From the NCBI GenBank assembly GCA_037043015.1, contig CM073322.1, positions 33,997,364-34,061,363 of the forward strand: DNA of 64,000 nucleotides. The letters are read 5' to 3'. The notes beneath the pieces were generated by a model. The model made no database searches, was not told the origin of the DNA, and saw only the letters and a list, made by a program, of their open reading frames with translations. Shown one piece after another: positions 47,743 through 62,100 of this stretch. The stretch is from Bryum argenteum. Its lineage: Eukaryota; Streptophyta; Bryopsida; Bryales; Bryaceae. A program made the position numbers and the translations under genes. Each line of letters opens with the position of its first letter. Within the stretch, counting starts at the first letter, position 1.

Positions 47743-48126
47743 GAGCTTTAGGGCATGCCCACCCATGGGGGTCGCCCGAATCAATCAAGAAATCAAATCA
47801 TCAATTCGGGGTGTGATCAATCGTCGGGGCGGAGGAGGAGCCCCACCCGCAATCTGCGCCATTGCTCCCCAAACGCAAATTCGACCACTCTGCAATCGCG
47901 AAACCAAAGATGAACATCGGCCAAAGACGAACATCGGTTTTGTCGTACTCGGTTTTCGTGCCCGCCCACCTCCCCGCAAAAGGGCTCGCATTTGCGAGTT
48001 GAACTCAAAAAAACAATGAATAGTAGTTCAGTTCGGGGGATTTGCCGGTTGGTGGGGCATTTCCGCCCTGAACTGAACTACTATTCATCCTTTTTTCAGT
48101 TCAGGGCATGATGGGTGGGAATGCTC
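47743..48126. mobile_element. 384-bp MITE-like element
   Basis: The outer ends are inverted with gaps: GAGCTTTAGGGCATGCCCAC on the left, and GAGCATTCCCACCCATCATG read from the right. A second inverted pair inside, at 48016-48040 and 48072-48090, has ATGAATAGTAGTTCAGTTC facing GAACTGAACTACTATTCAT. GAGCATNNCC ends recall hAT-type MITEs of other plants, but no 8-bp duplication is evident. Confidence 0.5.
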
Positions 48127-49364
48127 TTAGTGGTTAACGTCATCAAAGTGTATGATTAATATCACTTTACCATCCACTTTTATCAGAGATAAATGTACAG
48201 AGCACCATTTGCAAGCTTCATTAATAACCTAAATTAAGCAATAGTAATTAAGTAGTAGATTAAGTAGTTTGTTGCTTGGCAGAAGGTAGGTCCAAAGAAC
48301 CTCAAATCCATTAAAATGACGGTATTCTTTGTGCCATTTTGCCAAATCCCCTATGAGCCATTCTAGTTGCGTTCTTAAACATGCCATTTTACAAGCATAT
48401 TTTTGAATTGAAGTTTAGAAGTATTTATGCTTACAAAATGGCATGTTTATCAATATCACACATGTACTCCGTAATATCAAATAATTTCTATAATATCACC
48501 AAAATTTCCATAATATCACACTTTTAATGGTTTTTGACCTTTAGACATAGTCATAGGGCAATATTTCTAAACGGCCGTTCAAAAATGGTGTTGTTTTTGA
48601 AATGCAGTTAGAAATGTATACACAATCATGTCAAATCTCGACAAAAATCAACATTATTTTATTTTATTTTCATTTTAAGCACCCCAAAAAACGCCATTTT
48701 ACTGGAATAAAGTCATTTTAATGGAATTGAGGTTAAAGCCTATTGCACCTTGTTTGCAAGTGGCTTACGTGAGACTTGTGTGTCATATATATTTATTATT
48801 ATTAATTATGTATTAATTACCGTAATTGGTTCCTATGATAAAACTTTAATATTAAGCTATAACAATATATACATCATAAAATCTATAATTTGAATCAATC
48901 ATTTTTACTAAGTGTCATTTCTAAGACTTGCATTGTGAAAAATGCGACACAAGTATATATATATATATATGTGTGTGTCTATTCTATAACGTGAGATTTA
49001 CATATAGATCTTCCTATACATCATAGGTGCAATAATTTACACAACCAAGTATGCCTTTTGCCATACAAGTTCCCAAAATGTCAAAAATCATTACAAATCA
49101 ATAATTCTCATGGTCAACCAATGAATGAGTTAAAATCATGTACTTAAACAAATGATAGAAAATGTTTCGATAATAAAAACAAAGAGCCAAACAAAGAGCC
49201 CCAATGGCAATTCCAAATCTCTTACCAAACATATATGCAAGAGAAGTATTTAGTAACAAATGATACATATTGCTATAACGATGTCTAATGAGAAGCATTT
49301 GATAACTAAAATAACATTTGCTAAACTTGTGCTGAACTTTTGTGACCATTTTGAGACCCACATA
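48127..49364. other. AT-rich spacer, 3' flank of receptor kinase
   Basis: No gene recognised. A short TA/TG run lies at 48955-48978. The 3' UTR of the minus-strand receptor kinase should lie just below 49365. Confidence 0.45.
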
Positions 49365-52300
49365 TCATCTAGGAGTTGGCCAATGTGGATCACTAAGGCT
49401 TAAACCAGTTGAATTGAACTCAAGAGGTGATGATCCTCTTGAATGTTGTCGTTGGTGATGAGAAGTTTTGCTTGATTTAGCCTCCTCCATGGCAAGAGTG
49501 CCTCTCAACTCATTTACAACCTCTATCATTGTGGGCCTATGAATTGACTTGGGCTCCACGCACATCATTGCAATTTCAGTCATTTTCCACACCGCCTCTT
49601 TGTCATGTTGGCTTGTCTTCAAAACTGGGTCTAGAATCGTGCTTACATCATCATCTCTTTGCAAAGTATTCCGCACCTACAAAAACAATGATATAATTGA
49701 ACATGACTATACTTGATATTGTTATATAAGTTCATTTGCTCCTTGGCATAGTATATTTCAATAAACAAAGAACATAACATCCTAAAATAACTCCATGAAA
49801 ACTATGCGTACTATGCCTACTACCCTTTGATTTCCCATTTAAACTCGAGTACTACTTAGTTATACATCCAATTAGTTTATTTCATTGTAACATCATGGCG
49901 ATTTGTTTGGCAATTCAAAGGCTTTAACTTCTCACTTACATTTGGATTAGCCACAAAAAGGAAACGAATCTACATATGTCACATCATTTGGATTTTGAAG
50001 TTATACATTATCAATTAATAAGCTAATAGTTAAAAAGGTAAGACAGATTGAAGTAAATAACCAGTCATGATAAACAAGGCCATGCTCTCTTATTCTTAGG
50101 ATCGAATGAAGCTAGTGGACATTGATATATATTAACAAATTCCATTATATAAATCGATCATCTTCATAAGAAAGTTAAAGTGAGTGTGGTAGTTACCATT
50201 AGCAAGAGAAGAGATACTTCAAGCTATAACGTAGCAAGTAGCAAAAGTCGACTCAATAAAAGTGACAGTTTTGTCTCCGCTTCCAAAGCCCGTTAAACCA
50301 ATTGCTTAAATTTGAGCAATTAAGGAGACAAAATGTGGAAATAAGGCATGCTAATGTAGACGAAGGATGGCATTGAAGACAAGGATGGATGAAGTGAGGT
50401 ACCCAGTCACAGATGGTCCAGGCGATGTCAGCTTGTTGCTGCGGGCCAGATGGAAAAGGCACACGCCCTGTCAACAGCTCCAGCAGCACCACACCAAAGC
50501 TATACACATCGCTCTTCCACGTCAAATAATGCGTTGACACATACCTGTCACAACACTCACAACAATACTAGGATTCAGTACACTAAATAGGTAGATTAGT
50601 GTTAGATACACTAGTTTATATAAACATGTTATAAATTTTTACTGTTGGTCAATATTTTTACCCTCTACATCCGTCAAGATGTGAATCCTTCCAGAGTATT
50701 GGAGTCAATACTCTTGGTAATGCTTTTTTACCCGAAGTGAAAACTTATAGCATTTTCAAATCTTATAAAAATTTAACACTAATCTACCTATTCAGTGTAG
50801 TGTTGAGCATGTATTGGTATGTTGCCACGCCCACATAGATACTTTAACCATGTCTGTCCCCCTATCCCATCCCTACCATCTTCCTAAAATGACATGACAA
50901 GTGCCACTAGATAAAAAACAGTCCTCCATTAATCAATAACAATAACTCCTAAATGTGGCCTAACTTACCTCTCTTCTCTCCTGAAATGAGAGGGTGTCCG
51001 TCGCTATGAAACTTGATATGGTAGAAAAGCATACAAGTATTTTTAGACACAAGAACGATCTACTGTAAATGCACATTAAATAAGGGGAGGCATTCAGTAC
51101 TCTGGGTCGATGTAACCGCGTGTGCCTTTGATGAAAGTCAGGGACCCATCTTCCTCGTGAGGGGCCAATCTTGACAATCCAAAATCAGCCACTTTTGCAA
51201 CATCTTTGGTGTTTGTGAGCAAAATGTTGGAACTTTTGATATCACGGTGTACAATCGATGGACTGCAACTATTGTGCAGGTACTCCAGTCCTGAAACAAT
51301 GAAATGCCATTGTTAACCACAATAGCAGTCTGCACAATTGTATAAGCATGCACTGACAGATTCAAAACTGAACCTAAGTTGAAGTGCAGAAGTTGAACTC
51401 GGTTGTACCTTGAGCTGCATTCAACGCCACATTTACTCGAGCCTTGAAATCAAATTCTCCTGAATGGCTTGTACCTTTTGCATACATCAAATAATGATGA
51501 TAATCAACTTCAATAATAAACATGTTTCGAACAGATATAAATCATTTTATTATTATTTTGGTGCATAATAGAAAAATGATAAAATTGTCAAAGTTTGGAT
51601 ACACAGCATACCATTTAACCGGTGTCGTAGAGATCCCTCAGATAAATATTCATATACCAACATCTGCTTTTTGTGTTCATTGCAGAAGCCCAACAATGAA
51701 ACCAAATTCTTGTGATGAACTCTTGACAGAACATTCACCTGAATATTATCCCACAATTTAAAGATGTCAAATCCCAATAGCTATGATACGCTACCTTATT
51801 TCATCAATATACAAACAACTTCGTGTATCTATGAATTCAGTGGGTTTTGTTACGTCAACATAATTTGATGAGTTTTGAACTCGATAATAAATCATCAATC
51901 TCAAGTTTATACTCACAAAATACTTCATTGAGATTATCATACAAACCATCTGCATCCAGTTCACGTGAAGAGTTAAAAGAAATAAAAATGGTGAACAAGC
52001 AATACCTCATTAGAAAACTCGGTTGCTCCTTGGGTGCTATCCCTAGCAAGGACCTTGACGGCAACCTCAACACCGTTTGGAAGCTTTCCATAGTAGACTG
52101 TGCCAAATGCTCCTTTGCCAATCTCTTTGCTAAAATTGTCAGTAGCTTTGGAGATTTCTGCCGCAGTGAAGGCTCGTGCATTCGGAATATTCGGAACTGC
52201 ACCATCTACTGATCCGATAGCCCTGTCGACATTGGTAGGCGAAGTATCGTTTGTGGAACGACCCTTCTTGCAATAACAAACAATGGCGATGATGACTGCT

Positions 52301-55300
52301 GCAAGTACAGCTACTCCACCTCCCACAACAGGGCCAACAATGACCCAAATACTGGTCTTGCGTGAATCTTGTTCTAATCCTATTAAGAGTGGATTTCCAG
52401 GTGTATACCTTCACAATCGCCGAACCAACGCACAATGAGTTCACTGAAAATAATCGTAATTTTCTATCTGAACAGCAATCATACTCAGTGGTGGAAGATA
52501 CACGATTGTCTTACACGAAATTTAGCGTACTTCGGTTAAGGGCTCGAGGGATAGGACCCGTAAAGTCATTGTTCTGCACGAACCTGTTTCAGTCACCAGA
52601 TCTGTCAGTTCATTGTTCAAACTCTGAGAACTGCTTTGATTTCTTGTATAAATCACCGCAACTACAATTATCAGTGACACTTACAATTCGGTCAGATTTT
52701 TTAGATCTCCTAACCACGCAGGGAGTGGTCCAGTCAGATTGTTGTCCTGCAGATGCCTAACATCAGAAACATTGATAGTCAGAGTCATGTCAAGCTAAGA
52801 AATTGAAAGTAAAAACATCAATGACACGTGGTGAAGGACGTCATGAATACTCAGGTCGTTAATCTTACAATCGTTCAAGATGTGTCAAACGACGCAAGTC
52901 TGGTAAATCCCCTGTCAGGTTGTTGCTCGAAAGTATCCTGCAATTGGATTGAAAGAGATTTTAGTATACAGGAGGATTCCAACAAAACGAACTTCTCTCA
53001 GGGCGGTGAGATGTCTAAGTTTATCACAGCAATTTTAGCATGCGAAAGGAGCTGAAACTGATGTAGGCTCTGTATACAGGGGAGAGTAGGAGTAAGTACA
53101 AGGTCGTGAGTGCGCCAAGCGTGGCAAATGCGGGAGGGATGGTTCCTGCCAACTTGTAGTTGGACAGATTCCTGCAACACGGCAATCCAATCTCAGCTTA
53201 GCCGCATCGCCATCCAGATTTCCGCGAAGCTCGAAATGATTCTGATTGAAAATGAAAACGTGCGCGTTTTCATGTAAAATGAGCGAGATAAAGAGCAGTC
53301 ATGCAGAAATCTTTAACACCCAATCCCGGTCTTCAAGTCTATGGTATGAACTCATCGACGTTGTGGCGCAAATACTTACACTGACTCAATAGTCGGAGAG
53401 ATAGTAGGATCGTTGACTTTAGAGCAATTCACCCAAGTATGAGGAACCGGGACACACGGATCCCCATTCCACTCTTGTAACTTCAGACTTGACTTGATGC
53501 CATTGATGGCCTCAGCTGCACAGAAATTTCATGAACCACTTTTACTGCCCAATCTCACCTCCAATTTGCTCAGTTACTCACAAGCAGATAATCCAATTGC
53601 AATTCTGTTCCTGAATGATGTTTTTCAGAGTTGATAAGGAATTCTGCGTTGCAGGGCTCAGCACTTACCATCGAGGTTGCGAGTCTTCGCAGGCGCTAGG
53701 CCCAGTCTGTACGTAAACCACTCTGCAGCATTGATCATGGGGCCATAGATAGAAGAGGGTCCGGGTGTAAATGTCACACTCTCCTCTGAACTGTTGGAAG
53801 CTATTTCATCGAACGACCAAAGCATGGGAGCATTAGTACCCTGACTCTGGTTAAAAGGATTCACCACCATTTGCCTTCCCGAGCTCAGGCTCACCGTGAA
53901 TACTCTGGACGTCTCATTCACTGCAGGATCCAACTCAGCGAAGTGCAGAATCAGGAATCCAAGGGCGCCCTTACTGGCTTTCCAAGTTGGAAGCCGCAAA
54001 GTCATGGAGCCACTTGAAGTTAATGCAGATTGAAGAACCTTCGTTGGCACTTGAGCATAATCTGGGTTGCCCCCTAGATACACCAATGACCTCGAACTGT
54101 TTAGGCGCTGCATTGAGGTCGTGGACGTCAATATGTTTCCCCCTGTCTCATCAACAATTGTCCAAATTCGATCATAAGTGTCATCTGGATACCTGTGCAA
54201 AGGCAACCGTCTGAGTTTAGTGCACGAACTGAATCCCTTTGCAAGCAGATGCCATACACAAAAACTGAAACTCAACTAAGGGTACACCTCGATCATGTAT
54301 ACACGCAGCATACCTGGTGCTTGTTGTAGCTCCAAAATTCCATCTCCATTCCGCTTTCGCTATGCGTCTCCAACTCCTGAGGGAATAACTCATTGCGGGG
54401 TACACCCTGGCACGGCGTAATGAGAGTGAAGAAATGAAGGGATCAGCCTTGGTCTGGTCCCGCAGGAAGCACACGAAAGTGGTGTTCCCTTGCGCAGTAT
54501 ACGTGTAGTCAAAGTAATAAGCTGCGGTGAGAGAAGTTGTGACATTCTCAACCACCAATCCATCTATAGTCATCTGGAACGTAGGCTCAGAGTTCCCATT
54601 ATCGTAACGTCCATAGTAGAAATGTACTTTCAGCATGTACGTGTAATTGGATAGAACCGGTAGCTCGTAACAATACTTCGGAAGACGTGTGTCATTGAAG
54701 AATCTCAGTGTATTCAGTTCAGGAAGGAAATATTTAGGCACGTTCGAGGAAGTCGCTCCAGTGGTGATGTATTTATCATCCCCATACCATGTCAATTCTG
54801 TGACGGTATCCTCCACGTCAACTGAGGAACCACAGTTGATGTTGAGAAAAATCATCTCTGCCAACCAAAGCATGCAACCCATTTGAGGAATAGTGAACAT
54901 GATCGTAACTCTTCCTTTCAGAGGCAAGAATAATGGGAACTCCAGCAGCTACATCCAAACAGGCTAGTACCCGACAACAACCATTTTCACAGAAGATCAT
55001 GAAGCATTCCCAGCCATGACCAGGGGCACAGGTGACTATTGTTTGCCTCTATATGTATATACAAAATATACATATATTGAAGTGTGGAGCAGGTTAGTCG
55101 GCCGGAGCTAACACTGGTGTCACATAGGCATCCAGAGGCTACAGCCACTACTTGGTTCGATCATGCGGTTAGAAATGACAATTAATCTTCAAGTAGAGCT
55201 GCCTTGTTAGAGTAACTGACAAACAAGAAACACTCAAGCAAGATGATTACTACAAAGTGGTGTTCCGACGTGTAGCCATCTTCGATAGAGGCGCAAGCAG

Positions 55301-55427
55301 AACGAATGGGAGATTCCCTTCGCATACCCGGATCAAGCTGCGACCATGCTCCTGAAGCGTTAAGGATGCACAAGAGAGCCACAACGAGAACCACCGTTGT
55401 GAGACCCATGTCCTTGAGCTTCACCAT
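49365..55427 (-). CDS. malectin-like LRR receptor kinase (At1g67720-like, LRR-I)
   Basis: Fourteen exons: 55427-55254, 54855-54314, 54192-53669, 53515-53380, 53171-53100, 52937-52869, 52756-52685, 52583-52515, 52408-52006, 51738-51612, 51474-51409, 51290-51101, 50544-50403, 49676-49365. They give about 965 residues. Order: signal peptide (residues 1-29), malectin-like domain (about 62-410, from LNINCGSS), about four LRRs, each encoded by a 69- or 72-bp phase-2 exon, TM 573-598, kinase about 645-905. Kinase landmarks are intact: [57 protein letters not shown]. The C-terminal tail resembles that of At1g67720. It is a plasma-membrane Ser/Thr kinase with unknown ligand. The exon 1 to 2 junction is the least certain; 54857 and a donor three bases later are alternatives. 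Intron 12 carries a 217-bp MITE. Confidence 0.9.
50581..50797 (+). mobile_element. 217-bp TA-flanked MITE, copy 3, in an intron
   Basis: Same length and interior as copies 1 and 2, with TA on both sides. Its outer terminal repeats differ from theirs in a matched way: CACTAAATAGGTAGATTAGT on the left and CACTGAATAGGTAGATTAGT inverted on the right. It lies within intron 12 of the receptor kinase gene, 37 bp from exon 13. Confidence 0.8.
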
Positions 55428-56150
55428 CGCTCAGCCTCAGACGCAGACGCTCTAACTCCTGATGAAGGGATTCTCTTGAGCGCACGTCCTTGGTGGGCAG
55501 CTGCTGTCGGTAAGAGGACAACACAAAGTAGGTCTTTCTTGAAGGGCATCAACCTCAAAAGATAGGTACACAGGACGGCTCCATTTAGAGCAGGTGGCTA
55601 ATCAACTGGTCCGAAATCTTCGTTACCATTTTTTCCAACTTTGTCAACTTCGTCGACCTGTCAACTGTAATTAGTGCGGGTACTGTACGACCTTCTGTCA
55701 CAGAATATATACACAGAATTCGGCTGAATCTGTGAGATAATCTTGTCACAGCATATTGCGGGGAGCTGGCAAGCTTTCAGGCTCTCTTAGGGGCTGCCCA
55801 CCAATGTTGGAACACGTTGAATTTGAATTGGGATTGCGCATGCAGTCATAATGTAGTTGAACATGACGCTTGGCGGAGCATGTAGAAAAGGTATCCATCA
55901 CATTGGCATCATACAAAAGTGGCCGATAATGGAATTCATGAATGACTGGGAGAATTGGAACCCTTGAATGGGAGACACATGGGGGTGATGATACCAATAA
56001 ATTCAAAAGCTTGCAGCTTAATACTGAATGATACACTGTGGGACGCTATGTGTAATTTTAACAGGAATATCTGTTAAACTAATAATCATGAAAGAATAGT
56101 TTAAGAATGTTACAGAATGAAGTTCTGGAGATTGATTCTAAAATACGAGA
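55428..56150. promoter_or_regulatory. receptor kinase upstream and sorting nexin 3' flank
   Basis: Non-coding. It must contain the 5' UTR and core promoter of the receptor kinase, and the 3' UTR of the sorting nexin gene just below 56151. No element is assigned. Confidence 0.4.
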
Positions 56151-59100
56151 TTAAGCGACACCGCTGCTAACGTCAAAGATCAAGTTGTGGAGTTCTGGGA
56201 ATGCATTCACCAGGAGCATATCTAGGAGGCTGTAAGTCAACTGCTTGATACATATATTAGACTGCAAAAGCACCAAATTTCAACATTAGTATGAAACTCT
56301 GGTCACAATTTCTTCACGCACACTGGTTCTCAGAGAGCTCTGAATCGACAAAAGGCCAACACAAACAGATGTGAAGTAGGATGGTTGAGATATATTGACC
56401 TGAGAAAAGTAGTAGATGTCTTTTGCACATCGAGCGTACTGCTTTCTGCCGATAAGATTCACTACGGCGGTAGGCGCCTTCTCTGCAGGAATATTTGGAT
56501 GAATGAGCACCTTGCTAGGAAAGTTGAAGAGTAAGGTCAACAGCAAGACCTCGAATTCAGCGATGGCCTGGCAATTTTGTGATGTGATTGTACTTACCAA
56601 GAATAGTCTCGCGCACAACTCCGGCTCGTCTAGCAGCCTCAAGTCGGTACTCGAAAGAATTCACAGGTGGACGTACTTTATCCTTTTCTGAAACCTCAAT
56701 TCCTGTGCTTTCCAGCATTGCGGCACTAGCTTCTGGTAGGTTCCTTGGGTGTTTCGTGACGAAAATGCCATCCGGCCAGAGCATCTGCAATCAAAACATT
56801 CTCCTCAATGCTCGGTTGGTACATCTTCAACCGTATATGGTGTTCACGATCTCGTAAGAAGATGTAACGCAACAAACAGCTCGTCTCAAAATATGAGAAG
56901 ATGTAGAAAGGCGAGAACTCACCTCCTTCACCCACACTATCGCTGATGCTACGACCTCTTCTTTGCGCAGCCATTGTATCCTGCCAATCAGCCAGTCGTC
57001 GATGGCGTCACCCATTCCTAACTGCAGAATTTGTTTCGCCATCCACAATACCTGCCGCCTGGACATCAATCCACAGAAATGGTGAATATAAGGGTTTACG
57101 AATAGAATGACATACGAGGTATCATTACGTGCAGTAACTGGTTAACAACACCCTGATGCTGTTCATCACATCTACGTCCCATTCATCAGGTACAAAACAT
57201 CTTACAAAGCATGTGGAGTATCGACTGACTCTGAACGAATTACGAAGCTTGATGCTACTACTCGCAGCACGAAAGCATGTTCCCTCAAACTAAGGAAGAT
57301 CTCAAAACACAAGTGTATACATGTTCTCACAAAAGTGCAGGAATTTAAGCGCCTCTGAACTCATAAAGCAACAGGATTTGAGTACTGTGTTCATGATATA
57401 TTCTATTTTAGCCCATCATACTGAAATCAAGTATCAAAAGTATATAGTTCAATAATGTGCCTGCACTAGATGCTTCTAAGTTAATATGATAAAGTGAGGT
57501 TGTATCCATTTCCGAGGATATAAAGTGCTTCTTCTCAACATTCTTCACATCGACTTCAAAAAAAAGTAGAAGTCGTACACAATTACACATCTCAGTTTCA
57601 TCCAATACTTAAATTTCGTATATGAGGTCCAACATTTTGGCATTGAGAGATCGAAAATACCTGAGCCAACCCCGGTCTTGAAGCTGGAACACAACATCAA
57701 CCAAGTTGAGGAGTGGCACACTCACTTTCGGTGGAGACCACTGCAAGAACCGTATATTTCTTAGACACATGAAGAATACAACGACGACTGTAACTAGCAA
57801 ACACGTGTTTCTCATGGAAAAGATGGAGGCGAGCAAAAGATTCAAAGCGCAACCATGGTAAAGTATCGGTCCTAAAATGACATTTTACCTCATGAGGCAT
57901 CCCAAGGTCGTCCGCAACTGACTCAGAAACATTTGATTCAGTCGGCGAATGTCCATCCGAATATGTACCATCCAATCGGCTGCCAAGCAAGCGGCCTTGT
58001 CTCACGTCCAAGCCAGGGACAAATAAAGGTCCCCCCCTACCCATCATTAAATCGGTATCTGAGGAGTATACATGCAATTCGCTATCTGATTGCCATCCAT
58101 GCGATCCCAAACCAGGCACATTTCCTGAAAAGACACCTCCATATTCGTCTTCTGAAACGGACGCTCCGGCAATTCTTTCACTGAATTCACTGTCCGTTGG
58201 GTATTGTGCTGACGAAGGAAATTTTATTCCGAAGTTTGGAGATGGCAATGCTTGATCAGCTCCGTCACTTGAATATCCACTACCCGTTGGAAGTCTATGC
58301 CGTATCCCTGTCGTTGCGGTTTTCAGAACCCCGGATATATCATCTGATACGCCACGAATCTGGCGAAACATGTCGTCTACAGCATCATCTACATTCACTG
58401 AGATCCACGAGGATGTAAGATTGTCTTGAATGCAAAGGTCAAGATACTTCAACAAAATACATCACAAACATGTATAAAAAGAATGGGTCCTTGGTTTACC
58501 TGCTAACGTCCTCATCATGGAAACAGAGTTGCCATATGTGTAATACTGGTGGTAAAACAAACACCACGTTCAGAAATATGGTTCACGAATAAGCGATAAT
58601 GAACTTATGATGTCCATTATGTTTGACAAGAGATACACCGTACTCACAACTAATACCAAGAGGATTCACACTAAACATGGAGAAAACGCAGACCAGATTG
58701 ACATGAATAAGTAGAGAGAGTAAAGTAGAGCTTGAAGCGATTCTAGCAGAAGCCGAAAATGACACATCATGTAATGTGCTACCACATGAAAGACAACAAT
58801 CAACAACATGAGCGACCGTGAAAATCCACGGTCACTACATCACCACTGATTTTGCCGTTTCCGGCAGTGGATCTCACATACTGAGCTTCTGTTACGATTT
58901 TGGTCATAATGGGAAGACTCAGCCATGCTGTTGATGCGGAACCACTTCAACCAAAAATACCGCTTTTTTATTTTTGACAAACGCTCAACCTACATTTGAG
59001 GTCACACACCTTCAAATTTGCGAAGAGAACAGTACCAGGTAGAAAAAGAAATACTACCAAAAAAAGACCGCTATAACTACCAATAGATACTACAATCCGA

Positions 59101-62100
59101 AGATGCAGAAGCTAGACGTAAGACTGTTTGCAAGGTAAGAACCTGAGAATTCTCGCTCAAGAAGTCCCAAACTTCGTGCATCTCAGCAACACTAGGTATC
59201 GCCAACAAATCCTGCGAGCAGCAAAACATGTGGAACTTGAGAATGAGGGCTAAAAAGCTTCACGTTCGACATATAGCAAATATTAGAGACCGAAGGAATG
59301 ACGCAAGCATAATATGTCAACTTTTCAATGACGTTAGACAAGAAGAAAGGATCTGGAACGAACATAAGAATATATACACGTGATCACACGAGTGAAGGAG
59401 ATCTAAGGTAAGAATACACGGATTATAGCTTAGCCATCATACTTTCAGGTACTTGTCGAGGGAGATACAGCGCTCCTTCACAAAGCTATTATCAAGGCTT
59501 GAAGAAAGGAACCTCTTCGGGGGCAAGCTTAGATTATAGTATGGCACATCCTTCAAACGCCTATGTAGCTGTTCAAAGTTCCGAAACCTACACCAGCAAG
59601 AGAAATATATCAGGCCTTGGCGAACCATGGAGCTCCGCTCCTGAAAATAGATTACAACTTGAAAAGGTATTTTCATACAGATCTGTGGCTTGTCATAGTA
59701 GAATCAGATTCATAGAGTAGCAATCCGGTCAGGTTATCCTCTTTGATTTGGAAGTTAGTTTCAGTGCAGACACGCAACTTAATCCATCGTATTTCTGTCT
59801 TGAATCTACACTTTGTACTTCGTAATTATTAACATAAAAAAACTGCAACTTTTGGCACTGAACGATAAATTCTATTAGAACTTGAACCATACAGTACCTT
59901 CTTTGAATTCGCCAGGTGCGATCTTCAGTATCTTTCACTCTGATAGTGTATACTGCAAAGGGTTTCGATCCCACTCTGTCGAGATGAGCCCCCAACACCT
60001 GCATGATTTTCCAAGGATAGGAAAGGGTAAGAAAAGGTCCTCCGCAAACTCTACAAGATGATTTGGGATAAAGCACCAAATACATCCTGAGATCAAAAAC
60101 GATTGAAGACGTAATAAGATTTTGAGCTGCATTCCTAAAGCTTCAGTACGATTAATGATAAATGGTAAATCACAGAAGTGTGCAAATCGTACCTGACAAT
60201 GCAGCTTAGTCGACTGTGTATGCTCGGAAATATCAGCCTGTGTAGGGACCGGAGACACATCCGGTGAGTGCGATTTCCTGAGGCTTCGCCAGCGTGATTC
60301 CGAACCAGGACTCCGAACTGGAGAGTTCTCTCTAGAATGGAAAAACGATGATAGACGATGCGATGATGTATCCACTTCAAGACCATTCCATCCATCCATC
60401 GACCCACCACTACTCTTACTTTTGCGATGGGCTAACAATCGCAAAGCTCGTCTCATCCTCTGCGATGATGAATCTGGCTTATGGTAATACCCGAATCTAC
60501 TTAGAGACTGCCCACTAGCTTCTGAGGCAGTTTGACTGTTTGCACTAGCACCTAAAAGGTCCTCATTGTCCAATCTCACCAATTCTGGACCACCGACATC
60601 CCTAGCCTGGTAAATGTTTATGTTCTTGTCCAGCGCCGCCGAGCTTGGACGCGGAGTTCCTAAAGGCGAGAACCCTATGCCAGGTAAATGATCGTCCCCG
60701 TCTTTAGAATCCCCAAACAAGTGTGCATACTGCTCAATGACACTCTTATCCTTTCTAATCGGGAGGGCATCATCCGCATTCATAGGTAGAGAAGTAGTCA
60801 AATCTCCTGAAGTTTCTTCACTTGTAGATACTACTTCACCGGAAACTCCATCAGGGTGCGCTTCTACTTGTACTGTATTAGCTGATCCTGGATTACTAAC
60901 AAGGCCAATAGTAACTGGGGCTGGTAATGCCTGTGTAGCACCCTTCTCGCTTTCTCGCTTCTTATAATTTCGACCTTTAGCCCATAGATTGTCGAGATGC
61001 TCTGCGGCTAGAGCTTGTTCTCGCTGTTGAGCAACTTTGTTGAGAGCCTGCCGTGGCAAAAAATTCACAGTAAGGTGTACGCACGGCGAGAACTTACTCT
61101 GCAGAACTGAAGTGCGCATGCTCAGAAGTGAGTAACTAGTCCAGAGCTTGCAGGTAACGGAAACGATTCAAAAGCTCCTGTCAGAGAAAATTGTCAAAAC
61201 TTGAAGCTTGCTGAAATTACTATACCTCGGCCCAGTTCCCTCTCGCATCCTTCTTACTATCAGGATTTCCTCGATCAGTGCCCTTTGCCTGGTAAGTTTG
61301 GAACATATGTCTTAGTCTTCCTCTCATTGAATCACACAAGAACGACTGAAAACTATTTCCCTTCAGCATATCAGGTAATAGGAAAATTACTCAGGGGATT
61401 GTTCAGACACGTGTACAGGAAGCGAGCAGATTACCTCTTTCGAAGACTTCGATTCCTTTGGAAGCTGACTTTTTGTGGAGGCTACGACATCATCAACTAT
61501 CTTGGGAAGTTTCTCTGTACTTTTCGACAATGGGTCGATGTCTAAATCAACGTTTCTAGATTCTAAGGGGCCCATGGCAGTCATTTCAAGTCCAGGCGGA
61601 GAAGGCATTTTCTTGGGCATAGGGTCAGGGATGCGCTGATGTGCAATATCATCTGCCTTCTCACCACCCTGACGTTCCTTTTCCGTCCTTGCTATTAAGA
61701 TAGACTCAATAAGTTCATTGATATACCTGCAACCAATCACAAAGATTTTCAGCCATAATCTCTCTACACGACAACAGCACATGACCGTCATGAGCCTCGA
61801 CATTCACATGTGGAATCGTATGAGCACTAAGCATTCTAAATGAAAAATCGGCAAGGACCAAACTACACAAAATCGACCCCTTGATATGGTGCTTTCGAGA
61901 AGTGGGGGGAAGATGAATAGCACGAGGATACGAGTTATACTTGATTGACTTCTTTTAGATAAATGTAGAAGTGATCAAGTAATCTTCTATCAGAATAAAA
62001 CACAAGGATAAGAATGTCAACCGAAACGTTACAGTGAATTCATCTGCTTCTGTGCACAATGCAAAGCAGTGAGTAGACAACGGGAATCAAGGTCTACTTT

